Shown: in pieces, positions 35,101 to 50,100 of the stretch
Numbering within the stretch: the first letter of the stretch is position 1
Layout of the letters: the number at the start of each line of letters is the position of its first letter
Assembly (NCBI GenBank): GCA_017428085.1
Contig: JAFRRP010000039.1
Span: 52,706-116,705, forward strand
Length of the DNA: 64,000 bases
Reading direction: 5' to 3'
Source of the DNA: Clostridia bacterium
Lineage (GTDB): Bacteria; Bacillota; Clostridia; Oscillospirales; Acutalibacteraceae
Made by a program: the position numbers and the translations under genes
Notes under the pieces: model-generated
What the model saw: the letters and a program-made list of their open reading frames with translations, nothing else
Told to the model about the DNA's origin: nothing
The model's database searches: none

Positions 35101-38100
35101 TGGTACTGTGCCGCCTGCTGAAGAAGACCTATGACACCTCTGCCGCCGCTTACAAGGTGGATACCATTATTACCGATATCCTTGATCTGGTCGGCATCGA
35201 AGAGGTTCCTTACACCGCCGTTAAGGCCGCCAAGGATAAGAAGGTCGTGGACGCCATCTACGGTCTGTCCCTGTCCAACCTGTCGCTGCAGAAGATCTTC
35301 GATCTGGTAGCGGCGCTGACCGGCCTTGACCTTACGCCTTTGACCTATGCTTTCGAGGGCATGTGCATCAAAAATACCCGCAACGGCGTGACCTACGGCG
35401 TTAAGCAGATGACGTCCGTGACCTCCGCCGCGGCGAACAACACGAAGTTTGTCACGTCCGTGTTCAAACAGCCCCGCTCCGGCGCGCTGGAAAGCTACAC
35501 CCTGAACTATTACGGACCCGATATCATCACGGTCACCTTCTCCGTGCTGCTTGACCTGCTGCGGTATCAGAATAACGCTGCGGCCTTGGATGAGTTGATC
35601 GGTCTTACCAAAGACCGGCTGCCCGGCGGCGGCGCGTTGATCGGAGAAACATCGGCACAGGGCCTGCTGGAATCCTTGGAGGTCATCTTCGCTGATAAGA
35701 AGCACTCCGTCGATATCGACCGGCCCAACTGGGACTATCTGTTCGAAGAAGAGGATACCCCCGTTACCGGCGAGGGCAAGCTGGTGGAGGATCCCGTCAA
35801 CCACAACACCTTCCGCTGGATCGATATCACCGGCGAGAACGACAACGATCCCACCAACGACGCCTCACAGTGGGCCAACCTGATGCATCAGGCCGGCGCC
35901 GACGTAAGCGTCTACCATACGCTGTACAACCTTGAATACAGCACCGACTGGACCGAGGACGTTGCCACCAACGTGGTTGCCACGCTGGAAAGCATCCTTG
36001 ATTATGTGGCTGCTATGATGGGCTCCGATCAGGGCTTCAACGCCTGGATCACCGAGTTCCTGAACGAAAAGGCCTTCAACGCCAACATCATCGGCTTGCT
36101 GGTGGACTATCTCGCGCAGGTCTATGATATCGTTCCCGAAGCCATCCGCGGCGTCATCGACCATCTCCTCGACGTCGATATGGACGGTTGGGAGCAGTCC
36201 GGTATGATCGTCAAGTACAACGATTCTTCTGTGGAAACCATGTACGGCCTGCGTAACGAACAGAACCCGGTCGAGTGGACGGTCACCACCTACACCGTCG
36301 CCACCGAGTACGACGCGGACGAGATCTACTACAAGGCCAACGACGTGGAAGAAGGCGCGGAGCAGACCTACTCCAAAGTGACTGTCGCCAACGCGGAAGC
36401 GTTTGCCGCCGGTACCTTCTACACCAAGTCCACCGAAAGCCACAGTGAAGACAGATTCGTCATCACGACCTCCGGTGATTACAAGTATGTGACCACCTGG
36501 ACCTACGGCTATGCAGACGACCAGTATGAAGAGGTCAACGGCAAAAAGCAATTGAAGGCCGGCGCCGTACAGACCTATCATGCCACGGACGAAGTGGTCA
36601 CCTTCAAAAAGAACGCCGAAGGCAACTGGCAGAAGATCAGTGTGGACGAGGACACCGGCAAGGAGAAAGTTAAGTCCTCCTATACCGTCAACTACAATTA
36701 TAAGTGGTTCGATGAACACAACGCCGCCTACGTCCATGACAGAGCCACATTCCTGGCCGCCATCAAGGAGATCGTCCATTCCGCGGATTCGCTGTTCGGC
36801 TACATCTTCCTGGAAGACGACTACAAGATCTTCTACACCGCCGGTGACAACATGGCACACGGCCAGACCAGTGACGATACGGACGCCATCGCCATCAACG
36901 GCGTGGGTCTGTACGGCCTGCTGGTGGTCCCGATCCTGGAAGCGCTGGATGTGCCGCTGACCAAGGCGCAGTATGACGATCTGAAGGCAAGGAACGCTGA
37001 ACTGGCCGCGTATTACGCCGACGCGTTCGAGGGTAAGCCTGCCGACTTCGCGTTCTCTCCCTCCAAGTACTATAACTCCTCCACGGATACCTATGACACC
37101 ACCTCCTGGGTCAACGATATGTTCATCGTCTTCGAAGACCTGGCTGACGCTATCCTGTCCAACCCGCTTGAAAGGATCCTGGATATCCTTCCCGGCCTGA
37201 TCTACTTCATCAACTCCAGCGGTTTCACCACCTGCATCCGTAACACCTTCGGCGTGCTGCAGGATCTGCTGAATACCGTCAACCAGATTCTTGCCATGAC
37301 CGGCAATGACACTGAGATCGGCATGGTGATCCAGGGCATCGACCTGAACAAGACCACGTTGTCCGGCCTGCTGGATATCGTGTCCAAGCTGGTGTTCAAG
37401 GATGACGAGCAGGGCGCCGCCAAGCCCAAGTTCCATATCAACGACGACATCATGAAGGTCTGCAAAGAGATGTTTGTCGGTGATCTGAGCACCTTCGTCT
37501 CCGCCAACGGCTACCGTTCCTTCTCCATGCACTATTCCGAGCAGGAAGATAAGAAGGATATGATCACCATTCTGGTGGCGCTGCTGGTCGAAGTGATGAC
37601 GGATAAGGGCGACTTCGTCGATCCGGACAACAACTATCAGCTTTCTCCCTACGACAACGCGGCTGCCATCGCGGCAATGATCGGCGACGGTGAATACACC
37701 GACGTGGTCAGCGAAGTGGTGGAAGTGCTCACCAACCCGAAGGATCTGATCGTTGATTACAAGAACATCAAGTGGGATTACTTCGATACGACCCTTGATC
37801 TTGCCAACAAAGAAGTACCCTCCGGCGCGGATGCTTCCGTCACGATCCCCGGCTTCGCGTTCCAGTACCTGAACTACACCACGCAGTGGAAGTACGACAA
37901 GGCCGTCACAACCGTTTCCGGTATGGAAGACCTTGCTGTCTCGATCCTCGGCATGGTGGATGAAGAGAAATACGGCGACATGACTTCGCTGAGCGAGCTC
38001 ATCAACACCGATACCATCTTCACTGCGGAGCTGGCGCAGAGCCTGCTGGATACGTTCTCCAACCTGCTCTTCGGCGCGGACGCTTCCATCCCGAAGGAGC

Positions 38101-41100
38101 TGCTGAATCTGGTCGGCGCTGTTCTCGGCGCGGACCTGACCAAGTGGGATTACACCTATCAGTTCGCTTCTAAGCTGGAAAATGGCGCAACCGTTATCGG
38201 TACTGAAAACGGCTTGGAATATTTCACCGGTCATACGTTTGAGACGGTTTACAACGCCGCTCCCGCCACCTTCGACGCGGAAGAAACCTATTATGAGTAC
38301 AAGCCGGTTTACACCAGAGCGGACATTGACGCGTTCGTTGCCGGCGAGACCTATTACACCAAGTCCGGCGAAGGCGACGAAGCCACTTACACGGCGGTCG
38401 CTGCCGGCGCGGCGTACGTGGAAGGCACCAGATACTTCACCAAGGCGGACACCTATATTGCGGTAGATGTCGACGAAGATGATTATGCTGAAGCCTATGA
38501 AAACCTGTTCGTCGCCACGACGCAGACAACCGAGGTTGAAAGAAAGACCTACATCGTCAACGATGCGGATACCTTCGCTTCCGCCATCGCGCTGATCCTG
38601 CAGCCCGCCGGCAACCTGCTTGCCTGGCTGCTGTTCGACGATCCCTATGAGTTCTTCGTAGGCAACACCGAGGATACGCACAACGACATCCTGCTGACCA
38701 TCCCCGGCGCCAACGGCTACGAGAAGGGCCTTGTCCTTCTTCTGGAAGCGCTCGGCTGCAAGGGCCTTGGTTATGCCACCAAGTACACCAGCGGCAACGT
38801 GGACGAAGCCACCGGTCTGAAGAAGTACGACCTGTTCCTGTATGACCTGGCTCACTCCATCGTCAACAGACTGAATGAACTGATCGAAGATCCGGTCGGC
38901 GAGATCATCGGCCTGATCCCCGAACTGATCTACTTCATCAACGCCAACGGTCTCGGCACGGTCGTCAACAACCTGCTCGCCGGCCCGCTTGCGCTGGTCG
39001 GTCAGGTGCCCTCCGTGCTGGATCTGATCAGCAGCGACGACTTCGATACCTCCATCCTGTTCAAGCAGGTTGCGGAGGGCGAAGCGTTCAGCGCCAACAA
39101 GCAGTACTTCACCAAGTCCACCGTGAACGGCAAAGACGTCTACACCAAGGAGAAAGGCCTTACTGCCTTCGCTGCCGATAAAACCTATTATTATCTGAAT
39201 GCCGGCAAGGTCGTCGACTCCCTTGTCGCCGGCGTGCTGAACGACGCACTGAAGGAGAAGCTCGACAAGAACGGCAACGGCGAGGTCGATGAGGACGAAG
39301 CGCTGACCTTCTCCATGGACGGCGTCAACCTGCAGTGGATCATGGAACTGGTGGAAGGCCTTACCGGTCTGGAGATCACCGATCTGCTGGCGCATACGTT
39401 CGATATGTTCTATATCGGCAAGCTGAACGCTTACGCCTCCAAGGCGCGCACCGTGGCTTACAAGATGAGCTTTGACGACAAGGGCTTCATCAACGGCGGC
39501 AACGGCGACATGGCTGACTTCCTGACCATCCTCCTGTCCTTCGCCATCGATCTGGTATGCTACACCAACGAGACGACCGGCGCTGACAACGGCGCTGCGA
39601 TCGTGGCCCTAATCAACGGCGATAAGACGCCGGAAGACAGCGGTTACGTCAATCCTGCCCTGATTCAGGAGATCATCAAGTTCATCAAAGAAGGCTTCAC
39701 CGTAGAGTACAACGACTACGACTGGTTCTACTTCGATGAGAACTACGCGCTGTATGAGGTCGTCGATGGCAAGCTCGTCAGAAAGACCAACGCTGACAAC
39801 GAGCCCATCCAGCCCACTTACGACGCGAACACGGCCGTTACCGTGCCCACCAACACCTTCAACTATCTCACCTATCAGTCCGACTGGACCGAGGATACCG
39901 CCCAGTATCTGGTGGATCACCGCAACGAAATCGTGGCGGCTGTCCTGAAGATGGCGAAGGTGGATGGCAGCATTTCAGATATCGTGAAGGGCATCTTCGA
40001 TCCCGCAAAGGATCTGTACACCTCCGAAACTCTGAATTCCATCCTTAATCTGGTAAAGCCGCTTGCCAGCAAGCTGCCCGCAGCCCTGCTGAACATCGTC
40101 GGCGTGATCCTGGACGTTGATCTGAGTGTCTACACCGAGATGGACGGCTACTTCTCTGAGAATTACAATGAAGTAAAACTCAGCACGCTGAATCCCTACA
40201 TCCCGGCTGCTATCAAGGCGTTCGCGCCCGGCGAGACCTATTACACCTACGCCTACACAGCGGTGGAAGCTTCCGCTGAGTTCAGCGCGACGACTACCTA
40301 TTACGTCTACACCTATTCCAAGGTGGATGCTTCCGATGAATTCGACGCTTCGGAGACCTACTACACCAAGAGTGCCGACGGGAAATACACGGTTGCCGAT
40401 ATTACGGCGTTCGCGGACGGCGTGACCTATTATATCCATGACGGTTACGAGGAAGCGTCCCTTGACGGCGCGTTCGCTGAAGGCGTCACCTATTACACCC
40501 GCGGCTATGCGCAGGTGCCGGCCGACGCGACGTTCAACAAGAAAGCGTCCTACTTCACCAAGACCACCTATTACACCGACGCTTACACCGCTGTGGCGGC
40601 CGACGCGGAATTTGACGCTGCTGCTAAGTATTATACCAAGGACGGCGACAAGTACGTGCTTGCCGACATCACGGAGTTCGCGGAAGGCGCCACCTATTAC
40701 ACCCACAGCTACGTTGACGTTGCCGAGGATGCGGCGTTCAACGCAAACGCTACCTATTATACCTATCATGAGATCAACTTCACCGAGGGAGACCGCGACC
40801 AGTTCGTCGCAGAGCTGACCAGACTGCTCAGCCCGCTGAACGTGATCCTTGACTGGCTGCTGTTCGGTAAGGACATCCAGTACTTCGATAAGAAGATCGT
40901 CAATACCGACGTTGTCGGTCCCGGCACGCCGGAAGAAGTCGAGATCCTGATCAACCTCAAGGGCGCGGAAGGCTATAAGTACGGTCTTGTCCCGCTGCTG
41001 GAGGCGCTGGGTGTGGTTCTGCCCGAGATATCCAACGACGACACCACCTCCACCATCCTGCCCGTACTGATCAACAACGTGATGGCCAGACTGGAAGCCA

Positions 41101-44100
41101 TCCTTAACAACCCGGTTGACGAGATCCTCAACCTGATCCCCGAACTGCTGTACTTCATCAACCTGAACGGCCTTGCCACCTCCGTACAGAACCTGCTGGC
41201 CGGCGTATTCGGTCTGGTAGAAAACCTTGCCAGCACCGGCGCCCTCAACAGCTTCCTTGGTCTTGAAGAAGGCGAAGAAGTCGATATCAACGGTATCGTC
41301 AACAACCTGCTTGCTGACCTCGGCATCACGCTGGATATCAACAAGCTTGATCTGGTGGAGATCCTGAAGGTCGTCAGAGACCTGACCAAGGTGGAATATG
41401 TCGAGTACGTGGCCGCAACGGGCGAGTTCGACGCGACCAAGACCTATTACACCAAGAAAGTGACGCCCGCGGAAGAAGAGGGCGGCGAACCCAAGGTCGA
41501 GTACGTCAAGGTCGACGAGCCCAAGGCGGCAGACCTCGCTGACTACTACGTGGCGGACGAGGCGACCAGAAAGACCAGCACGGGCATCGATCTGATCGAG
41601 TTCTGCACCGAGAAGAAGATCGACGAGTTCTACTTCGGCAAGATGGAAGGCTATCCCTCTGCCAGCACGCAGATCGCCTTCAAGATGAAGTATAACGCGC
41701 TCAACCACAACGACATGGCCGGCCTCATCACGCTGATCGTGAACCTGGCGCTTGAGTTCATGATGGACGAAAACAACGCCAAGGCGATCGACGCACTGAT
41801 CAACGGCATCGGCGCGGACGGCGAGCCTCTCGGCAACACGGTTTCCGCCATCGTTGCCATCCTCAAGGGGCTGAAGGAGCTTGACGAGGTCGAGCCCGAA
41901 GACATCGATTGGGATTACTTCCTTGAGGAAGGTGAGCTCAGCGCTACCGGCATCACCATGCCCGTATCCGAGTTCGTGTACCTGGATTACAACAACCTGT
42001 GGACCAGAGATCTGGCGACCGGTCTCGGCGCGCAGTTGACCGACGTGGTCAACGAGATCCTTGCCCTTATCGCCAAGGAAGGCGAGGAGCCCAAGACGCT
42101 GGCCGACATCATGGAAGGCCTGGTCAACATCGACAGCCTGCTTAATGCGGATGTCCTGAACACGATCCTTGACACCATCGCCCCGATCCTGTACGGCGAA
42201 GACTCCTTCCTGGCGGAAGAACTCCTCAGCCTGATCGGCCTTGTGCTCGGCGCGGATCTCACCCAGTGGAACAATTCCTACCGGTTCGAGAAATATGACG
42301 CTGCCAAGACCTATTCCGACGATGCGGAATCCGGCCTGAAGTACAGAAATGGCGAAATCACTTGGTACGAAGAGGTCAAAATCGAGGCGTTCGAAGACGG
42401 TGTGACCTATTACACCGCCGACGAAGTCGCGGAAGGCGAGGAACAGACCTACACGGCTGCCACCGTTTATAGCGCCGACGCGAAGTACTTCGTACAAAAG
42501 ACCTATTCCGGCGTGATCTACGCCATCGGCAACGCTTCCGACTTCGCCAGCGGCCTTACGTACCTGCTGAAGCCCGCGCAGAAGCTGCTCGGCTGGCTGC
42601 TGCTCGGCAACGACTACCGCTTCTTCGTCGAAAAGGCGAACGGCAACGTAAAAGCCACTGCTACGGATCCGGAGACCGGCGATGTTGTGACGATCCGTGA
42701 CGACAAGGAACTGCTTGTCATCCCGGGCTTCGAGGGTTACGACCTGTCCCTCACCCTGCTTCTGGAAGCACTCGGCTGCACCGGTCTGAAGAAGGCAAGT
42801 GAGTACGAAGACAACGAAGCCGCGCTGATCAAGGATATCATCGACGCGCTGATCGGCAGAATCGATCAGATTCTTGCAGACCCGATCAACCAGATCCTTG
42901 ATCTCATTCCCGAACTGATCTACTTCATCAACGCCGGCGGCCTGAACGCCGTGGTCATGAACCTGGCGGGCAGCCTGCTGACGGTCGTGGAGTACATCAA
43001 CAACTCCGGCCTGCTCGGCGTGGACGAGAATACCGGCGAGCCCAAGAAGATCGAGATCATGGACGAAGTCCTTGACCGTACCATCATCGACAAGCTGGTC
43101 ACCAACCTCCTGAACGACGCGCTGAAAGACACGCTTGATAAGGATAACAACGGCGAGCTGTCCAGCGACGAGAAGCTGACCTTCGCTCTTAGAGACGTCA
43201 ACCTCAGCTGGATCATCGCGCTGGCTGAAAAGCTTACCGGCCTGGCCATCCAGGACGCGGTCGGCCACACCTACGACCTGTCCAAGCTGCTCATCGGCGG
43301 CGTGGCAAGATACGATTCCGCCTGCACGGCGTACAACGACGAGTCCGACTCGCCCGTCAGCATGACCTACAAGGTGGTTCCCTCGGCGGAGACCCGCGGC
43401 GACGTGATTACCATTGCCCTGTCCCTGGTGCTCGACGTACTCCAGTATAAGAACGCGGATGCAACGCCTCCCGTTGACAACGCTGTGGTTGTTGCCGGTC
43501 TGGTGGCAGACTTTGTGGATGATATGACTGCTGAAGAACTTGTAACAGTCATCGATTCCGCCATCGCCATCCTGAAGGGCTGGGAAGACAAGATCACCTA
43601 TCTGAGCCCCGAATGGTTCTACAATGTGACCGATCCTGAGACGCCCACCACGGATATCAACGAAATGGCGGATATCACGCTGGTCGACCGTACGATCAAC
43701 TACCTGACCTACGGCGCCAACTGGACGGATCACAACGTCAACAACCTGTGGAAAGAAGAGACCGCCAAGTATCTGGTGAATCACATCGACGACGTGCTCG
43801 CCGACGTGATGAAGATCCTCGGCAAGGAAGGCACCACCGTGGCCGATATCCTCAAGGGTGTCTTCGATCCCGCCCGCGACCTGTATACCGCGGATAACCT
43901 GAACGCGATCGTTGACCTTGTCAAGGATCTGCCCGCCAAGCTGGGCGACGCCCTCGTGAATATTTTCGGCCTGGTGCTGGATATCCATCTGGATGCCTAC
44001 GCCGAGATGCACTTCGAGGTGGAAGACATCAACAGCAAGGAGACCTTCATCGCCGGCCTGATCGACGTACTGAAGCCCGTCTACACCATCCTTGACTGGT

Positions 44101-47100
44101 TCCTGTTCGGCAAGGATCTGGCGTTCCTGTACGACAACGATTATTACAACGAACACTTTGATGAGCGAGACCTGATCCACATCACCGGCGGCTACGGCTA
44201 CGACAACGCTATCGTCCCGCTGTTTGAGGCTCTCGGCATCGTGATGCCCGCGGCCGACAAGATGGAAGACGCCAAGCTGTATGAAGTGCTGACCAACGTC
44301 TGCACCAAGCTGGAAACCATCATTGACGATCCGGTGGATGAAGTGCTGGCGCTGATCCCGAACCTGATCTACTTCCTCAACGCCAACGGCTTCTCCGTGG
44401 TGGTCGGCAACCTGCTTGCCTCCATCCTGGGCCTGATCGATACTGCGGCTCCCATCATCATCGAGTTCGTCGGCGACACCATTACGATCTCCGAAGAGGA
44501 TAACATCGTTATCAAGCTGACGGATGATCTGGACAACATCCTGCCCACCAAGACGATCCTGAACAACCTGATCAACGGCCTGCTGACCAAGAGCGATATC
44601 AACCTTGAGACGCCTGTTGATTACACCAAGGTCGACCTGCTGACGCTGGTCCGCATCGTGGAGGCCGCTACCGGCCTGAAGATCGTCGACGTCCTCACCG
44701 AGAACAAGATCGACAAGTTCTTCATCGGCGACATCTTCTACGGCAGCGCGTTTAGAAAGAACGTTGAATCCGCCAATGGCAAACCCAGCTTCTTCATGCA
44801 GTATAGCACTGAAGAGGAAGCCCACGATATGCTCACCATCGTCCTCAACCTGATCGTGGAAGTGCTCCTCTATAAGGTGGACGGCGAATACGTCAACATC
44901 GACGCGCTGTGCGAGCTGGTGGATACGCTGAACGATAACAAGGATAAGATCGTTGCCGTCGTCAACCTGCTGACCAATCCCACCGAATACACCTATAAGG
45001 AACTGAACTGGAACTACTTCGACGAGACGGCGACGCTCGGCGACGAGATCGCGGTTCCGAAGTCCAAGTTCATCTACCTGGCCTATCAGAACGACTGGAC
45101 CTACTCCAAGGCGGTTGCGCTTGACGAGTATCTGGTGCAGATGGTGGATGAGATCATCGCCATGATCGCCAAGGACGACGATCCCACCACGCTGGCGGAT
45201 CTTGTTGCCGGCCTGGTCGATATCGACGAGCTGATCGCGAAGCCCGAATACCTGAACAAGATCCTTGAACTTGTCCAGAAGTACCTGTACGGCGAAGACG
45301 CGCTGCTCGGCCAGTCCCTGCTCGATCTCATCGGTCTGATCTTCAACGCGGAGCTCACCGACTGGAACGACGCGTACGAATTCGAAGCATACGACGAATC
45401 CATCCACACCCAGACCGAATCCGCGACCGGCCTGAAGTACAGGCTGGACGGCGGCAAGATCTACTACGGTATTGCCACTGTGGAAGACTTCATCAACGGT
45501 CTGTGCAAGATCCTTGAACCCACCGAAGATATCCTGGCCTTCCTCCTGATGGGCGAAGACTATGGCTTCTTCACCAACAATGAGGACGGCACGAAGGTCC
45601 TCGTCAGAATCAACGGCGCTGACGGCTACAAGAACGGCCTGGCCCTGATTCTGGAAGCGCTCGGCGTGGAAGGCCTGCAGCCCAGCTACGACAGCGCCAA
45701 CGAGATGCTCAGGAGCGTGCTTACCGCTCTTGTGAACAGAGTGAGAGCCATCCTTGCCGACCCGATCAACAGCGTGTTCGATCTCCTGACCGAGCTCATC
45801 TACTTCATCAACGCCAACGGCCTCAGCGTGGCCATCCACAACCTGGCAGGCGCCGCGTTCAATATCCTTGACGCGCTTGACGCCGCGGGCTTCGGTGGTG
45901 TGATCGCCACCGGTACGGACGCTGATCCGAATGAACCGGTCTATGGCAAGATCCTTGACGTGGACGCTCTGATCGAAGGCCTGCTGAAGGATAACGTCAG
46001 CGACGAGATCACCTTCGCGCTTGACGAGATCAACATCCAGTGGGTGGTCGATACCCTTGAAGTGATCCTTGCGAAGTATGTCGCTCCGTTCCAGATCAAC
46101 AAAGTGATCGACAACTCCCTGTACAGCGACTATCCGCTGCAGCTGCTTGCCATCGGCAAGGCTGTCAAGTATGACTCCGTTTCCGATCTGGCCAGCGCTT
46201 ACAAGATGGTCTACGGCGACGGCAGCATGGAGGGCGGCGCCAGCAGGGCGGATATGATCACCATCCTTCTGTCCTTCGCGCTCGACTTCCTGCGCAACGA
46301 CACCAACAAGGCGGCCATCGAAGATATGGCCGGGCTTCAGGCCGGTACCGTCAACGCCATTTTGGCAGTCATCTCCAAGTATACGGTGAAAGTGGACGCC
46401 AAGTTCGACTGGTTCTACTTCGACGAGGATTATCACTACGAACAGGGCACCGACCTAACCATGTTCACGCCCACCATCCAGTATCTGAGCTACGCTTCCG
46501 ACTGGACTGAGGAGCTTGCGGATTATCTCGACACCAACCTCGACACGGTCGTGGCCAAGGTGCTTGAGCTGGCCGGTCAGGATTCCATCGCCGAAATCAT
46601 CAAGGGCGTGTTCGATCCCGCCGAGAAGCTTTACACCGCTGAAAACCTGAACAAGATCGTTCTTGCGATCGCCAACCTGACAAAGGACGTTCAGGACGTG
46701 ATCCTGAACACCGCGGGCCTGCTGCTTGACGTCGACCTCGGCGCATACAAAGAGATGTGCACCTATGACGACGCGGAAGGCAAGTTCACCGAATGCACCA
46801 AGTTCGCCGATGCGGACATCACCGGCAGAGAGACCTTCGTGGCCGGCCTTGTCGAAGTGATCGCCCCGATCAACCAGGCGCTTGACTGGCTGCTGTTCGG
46901 CGACAGCTACAAGTTCTTCAACAGAATCAGCAGCACCGACGGCGCTGTGGTGGAAGACCTGCTCGTCATCAACGGCTACGAGGGCTACGCCTTCGGTCTG
47001 GTACCGATCCTTGAAGCGCTCGGCGTATCGCTGCCCGACTGCTCCGATCCTACCGCCAGCACCTACAACACCGCCAACATGATCAGCGACGTTCTGTCCG

Positions 47101-50100
47101 CTACGCTGTTCCGTATGGAGCAGATCCTTGCCGACCCGGTGGAAGAAGTGCTCGCGCTGATCCCGAACCTGCTGTACTTCATCAACGCCAACGGTCTTAC
47201 CGCCGCTGTCAACCATCTGTTGGGCGCGCCGCTGGCTCTGGTGGAGAAGGTCAACCCGATCCTTGACAAGCTGAACATTGAGATCATGGGCAACACCCAG
47301 ATCAACGTCAACGACCTGGTCAACGGTCTGCTTGCCGACAACGGCATCGAGGTTGAGATCGATACCACGGATCTCCGCCTGATCAACGTCATGGAAGTGG
47401 TCGAGGCTCTCACCGGCCTTGAGCTGACAGACTTCATCGTCGAGAACGGCATTGAAAACTTCTATCTCGGCCAGATCGTTTGCAACAACGTCCCGGACGG
47501 CGAAGACAGGATCCATACCTCCAACAACCGCCTGGTATCCTTCCGTATGGAATATTCGGAAGACGTGGCCAAGGATCGCTCCGACATGATCACCGTACTG
47601 GTCAACTACCTGCTTGAGACGGTCATGTACGGCAATAACGCCGCCGTGGTCGACGGCTGGATCGGCGCCAACACGGTACAGTCCGTCCTCAACATGCTTG
47701 ACGCGCTGTCCACGCCCGCCGTACCCGGCAATTACCACTGGAACTACTTCAACGAGGATTCCGACGAAGCGATCCCCGAAGCTGATTACGAGAGCATCAC
47801 TACGCCGGTCACCCCGTTCAACAACCACCTGAAGTACACCACCGACTGGACGCAGAAGACCGCCAATACCGTCTATGATAATATTGACGACGTCATCACC
47901 GCGATCCTGACGATCGTAGCCAAGGGCGACGAGACCAAGGCGACGACGGTGGCCGAACTGCTCAGCGGCAGCTTCAACCTGTTCACCGCTGAGAACCTGA
48001 ACAAGATCGCCGACCTCACCAAGCAGCTGTACGATAACTTCGACGCCACGCTGGTGAACCTGATCGGCACGGTGCTCGGCTGCGACCTGACGCAGTGGAT
48101 CGGCCTCCACTACACGGACGAGGAGATCTACGACGCGGATACCTTTACCGCCGGTCTGTACGAGATCCTTGCGCCGCTCAGCAGAGTGCTTGACTGGCTG
48201 CTGTTCGGCGAGTCCTACGGCTTCTTCGTAGCCGACAAGATGAGCGGCTCCACGGATGAGACCAGCCCGGCCACCACGCTGATTAACGTGGGCGGCGCCG
48301 AAGGTTACATCTACGGCCTTGCGCAGATCCTCATCGCTCTGGGCATCGACGAAAACGACCTGCCCGCGTACACGGAAGAAACCACCTGCATGACCGACGT
48401 GGGCGGCAAGACCTTCCTGAAGGCTGTCCTTGACGTGATGGTCAACAGAGTGGTCGAGATCCTGGCGGATCCCGTGGACGAAGTGCTCGAGCTTCTGCCC
48501 GAACTGCTCTACTTCATCAACGCCAACGGCGTTTCCACCGCGGCCTACAACATCGCGGGCGGCGTGCTCAACGCGGTCAACGTCCTGTTCGAGGAAGGCC
48601 TCATCACCCTGGAAGTCGACGGCGAACCTTGCGCGACCATCGAGGATTATCTTGCCGGCAAGATCGGCGTTGACATCCGCAACCTTGACCTGGAAGGCAT
48701 CATCGGCATTCTGGAAGACAAAGAAGTCACCAAGGGCATCAAGATCAACGACGTGTTCAAGGGCACCTACACGGTGAATGAGACCACCGGCGAAGTGATC
48801 TTCGAGTACGATACCGAGGCCGGTAACAACATCCTTGAGAAGTTCTACTGCGGCACGGTTACCACGTACACCTACGGCGGCTTCCACGGCTGGAAGATGG
48901 TTGCTGCGGATGGCAAGCAGGGCGACATCATCACGATGCTGCTGAGCGTCCTTCTCGACGTCCTCTACTATGAAGACAACGAGCAGGCCATCGCCGACCT
49001 CATCAACGACCTGTGGAGCGACGTGGAGTTCACGAAGGATAACTTCATCGCCCTCAAGATGATCCTCCAGAACGGCGCGGAATTCAGCTCCGAGTTCAAC
49101 CCGAACTGGGCGTACATCGTCGCTAACGCGGATGAATGGATCGCCATGGCGGCGGAGGATCAGGTCGCTCTGATCAACGAGCTGGTTACCGGCCTGCCCG
49201 GCATGAAGGGCCGCACGCAGCACTACCTTGAGTACGACAACAACTGGAATGAAGCGGTTGTCACGTATCTCGATACCAACATCAACGATATCGTCGATCT
49301 GGTCATCAACATGGTGACCAAGGGCGAATATCTCGACCTTGAAAAACTCATCGAAGGCAAGCTGGACATCTACACTGCCGATACCGTCAACAAGATCGTC
49401 GACAAGATCGCGGGCCTGCTCAGCAAGCTGGATGAAGTGCTCACCGAAGAGCTTCAGGATAAGCTCATCACCACCGCAGGCTCGCTGCTCGGTCTGTCCG
49501 ACGACGTGATCGCAAAGGTCACCAAGCCCGCCACCGAAACGGAAGTCCATGACAAGGCGACCTTCGTGAAGGCGCTGGTGGATCGCTTCAGCGGTCTTGA
49601 CAGAGTCCTCAACTGGCTGCTGTTCAACGACTCCTACGAGTTCTTCACCGATCTTGACGACGGCGCGGAAGCGATGATCGTCATCAGCGGCGGCGAAGGC
49701 TACAAGTACGGCCTGGCTCCCATCCTGGCGGCTCTGGGCGTGAAGACAGAGATCGAAGCGACGCAGTGCACGACCGATCCGGATGAGAAGGATGCTCTGA
49801 CCGAGGTGCTCAGCAACGTGGCCGACAGGATCGACCAGCTGCTCTACGGTGCCGACGGCTGCAAGACGCTCAACGAAGTGCTTGCGCTGCTGCCCGAGCT
49901 GATCTACTTCATCAACACCGGCGCGATCAGCGATGCGGTCATGAACCTGCTGCAGCCTGCCGACGAACTGCTGGCAGTCGTCAATAAGGAACTTGGCGAC
50001 GGCGCGGTCCTCGGCAAGGACAGCGTGGCTGACTTCTTCAGCTTCACCTTCAACGGCACGGAGTACAGACTGTACGACACCACCGCCAAGTACACGGATG

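Noticed and set aside
29193..39395. Further long minus-strand frames (1304, 774 and 1176 codons)
   Set aside because: Same reason: shadows of the repeat-rich plus-strand gene, and no recognisable domains.
30550..43000. CRISPR-like repeat array
   Set aside because: The Tyr-rich repeats are at protein level, in frame, irregular in spacing and diverged in DNA; there are no constant repeats with unique spacers.
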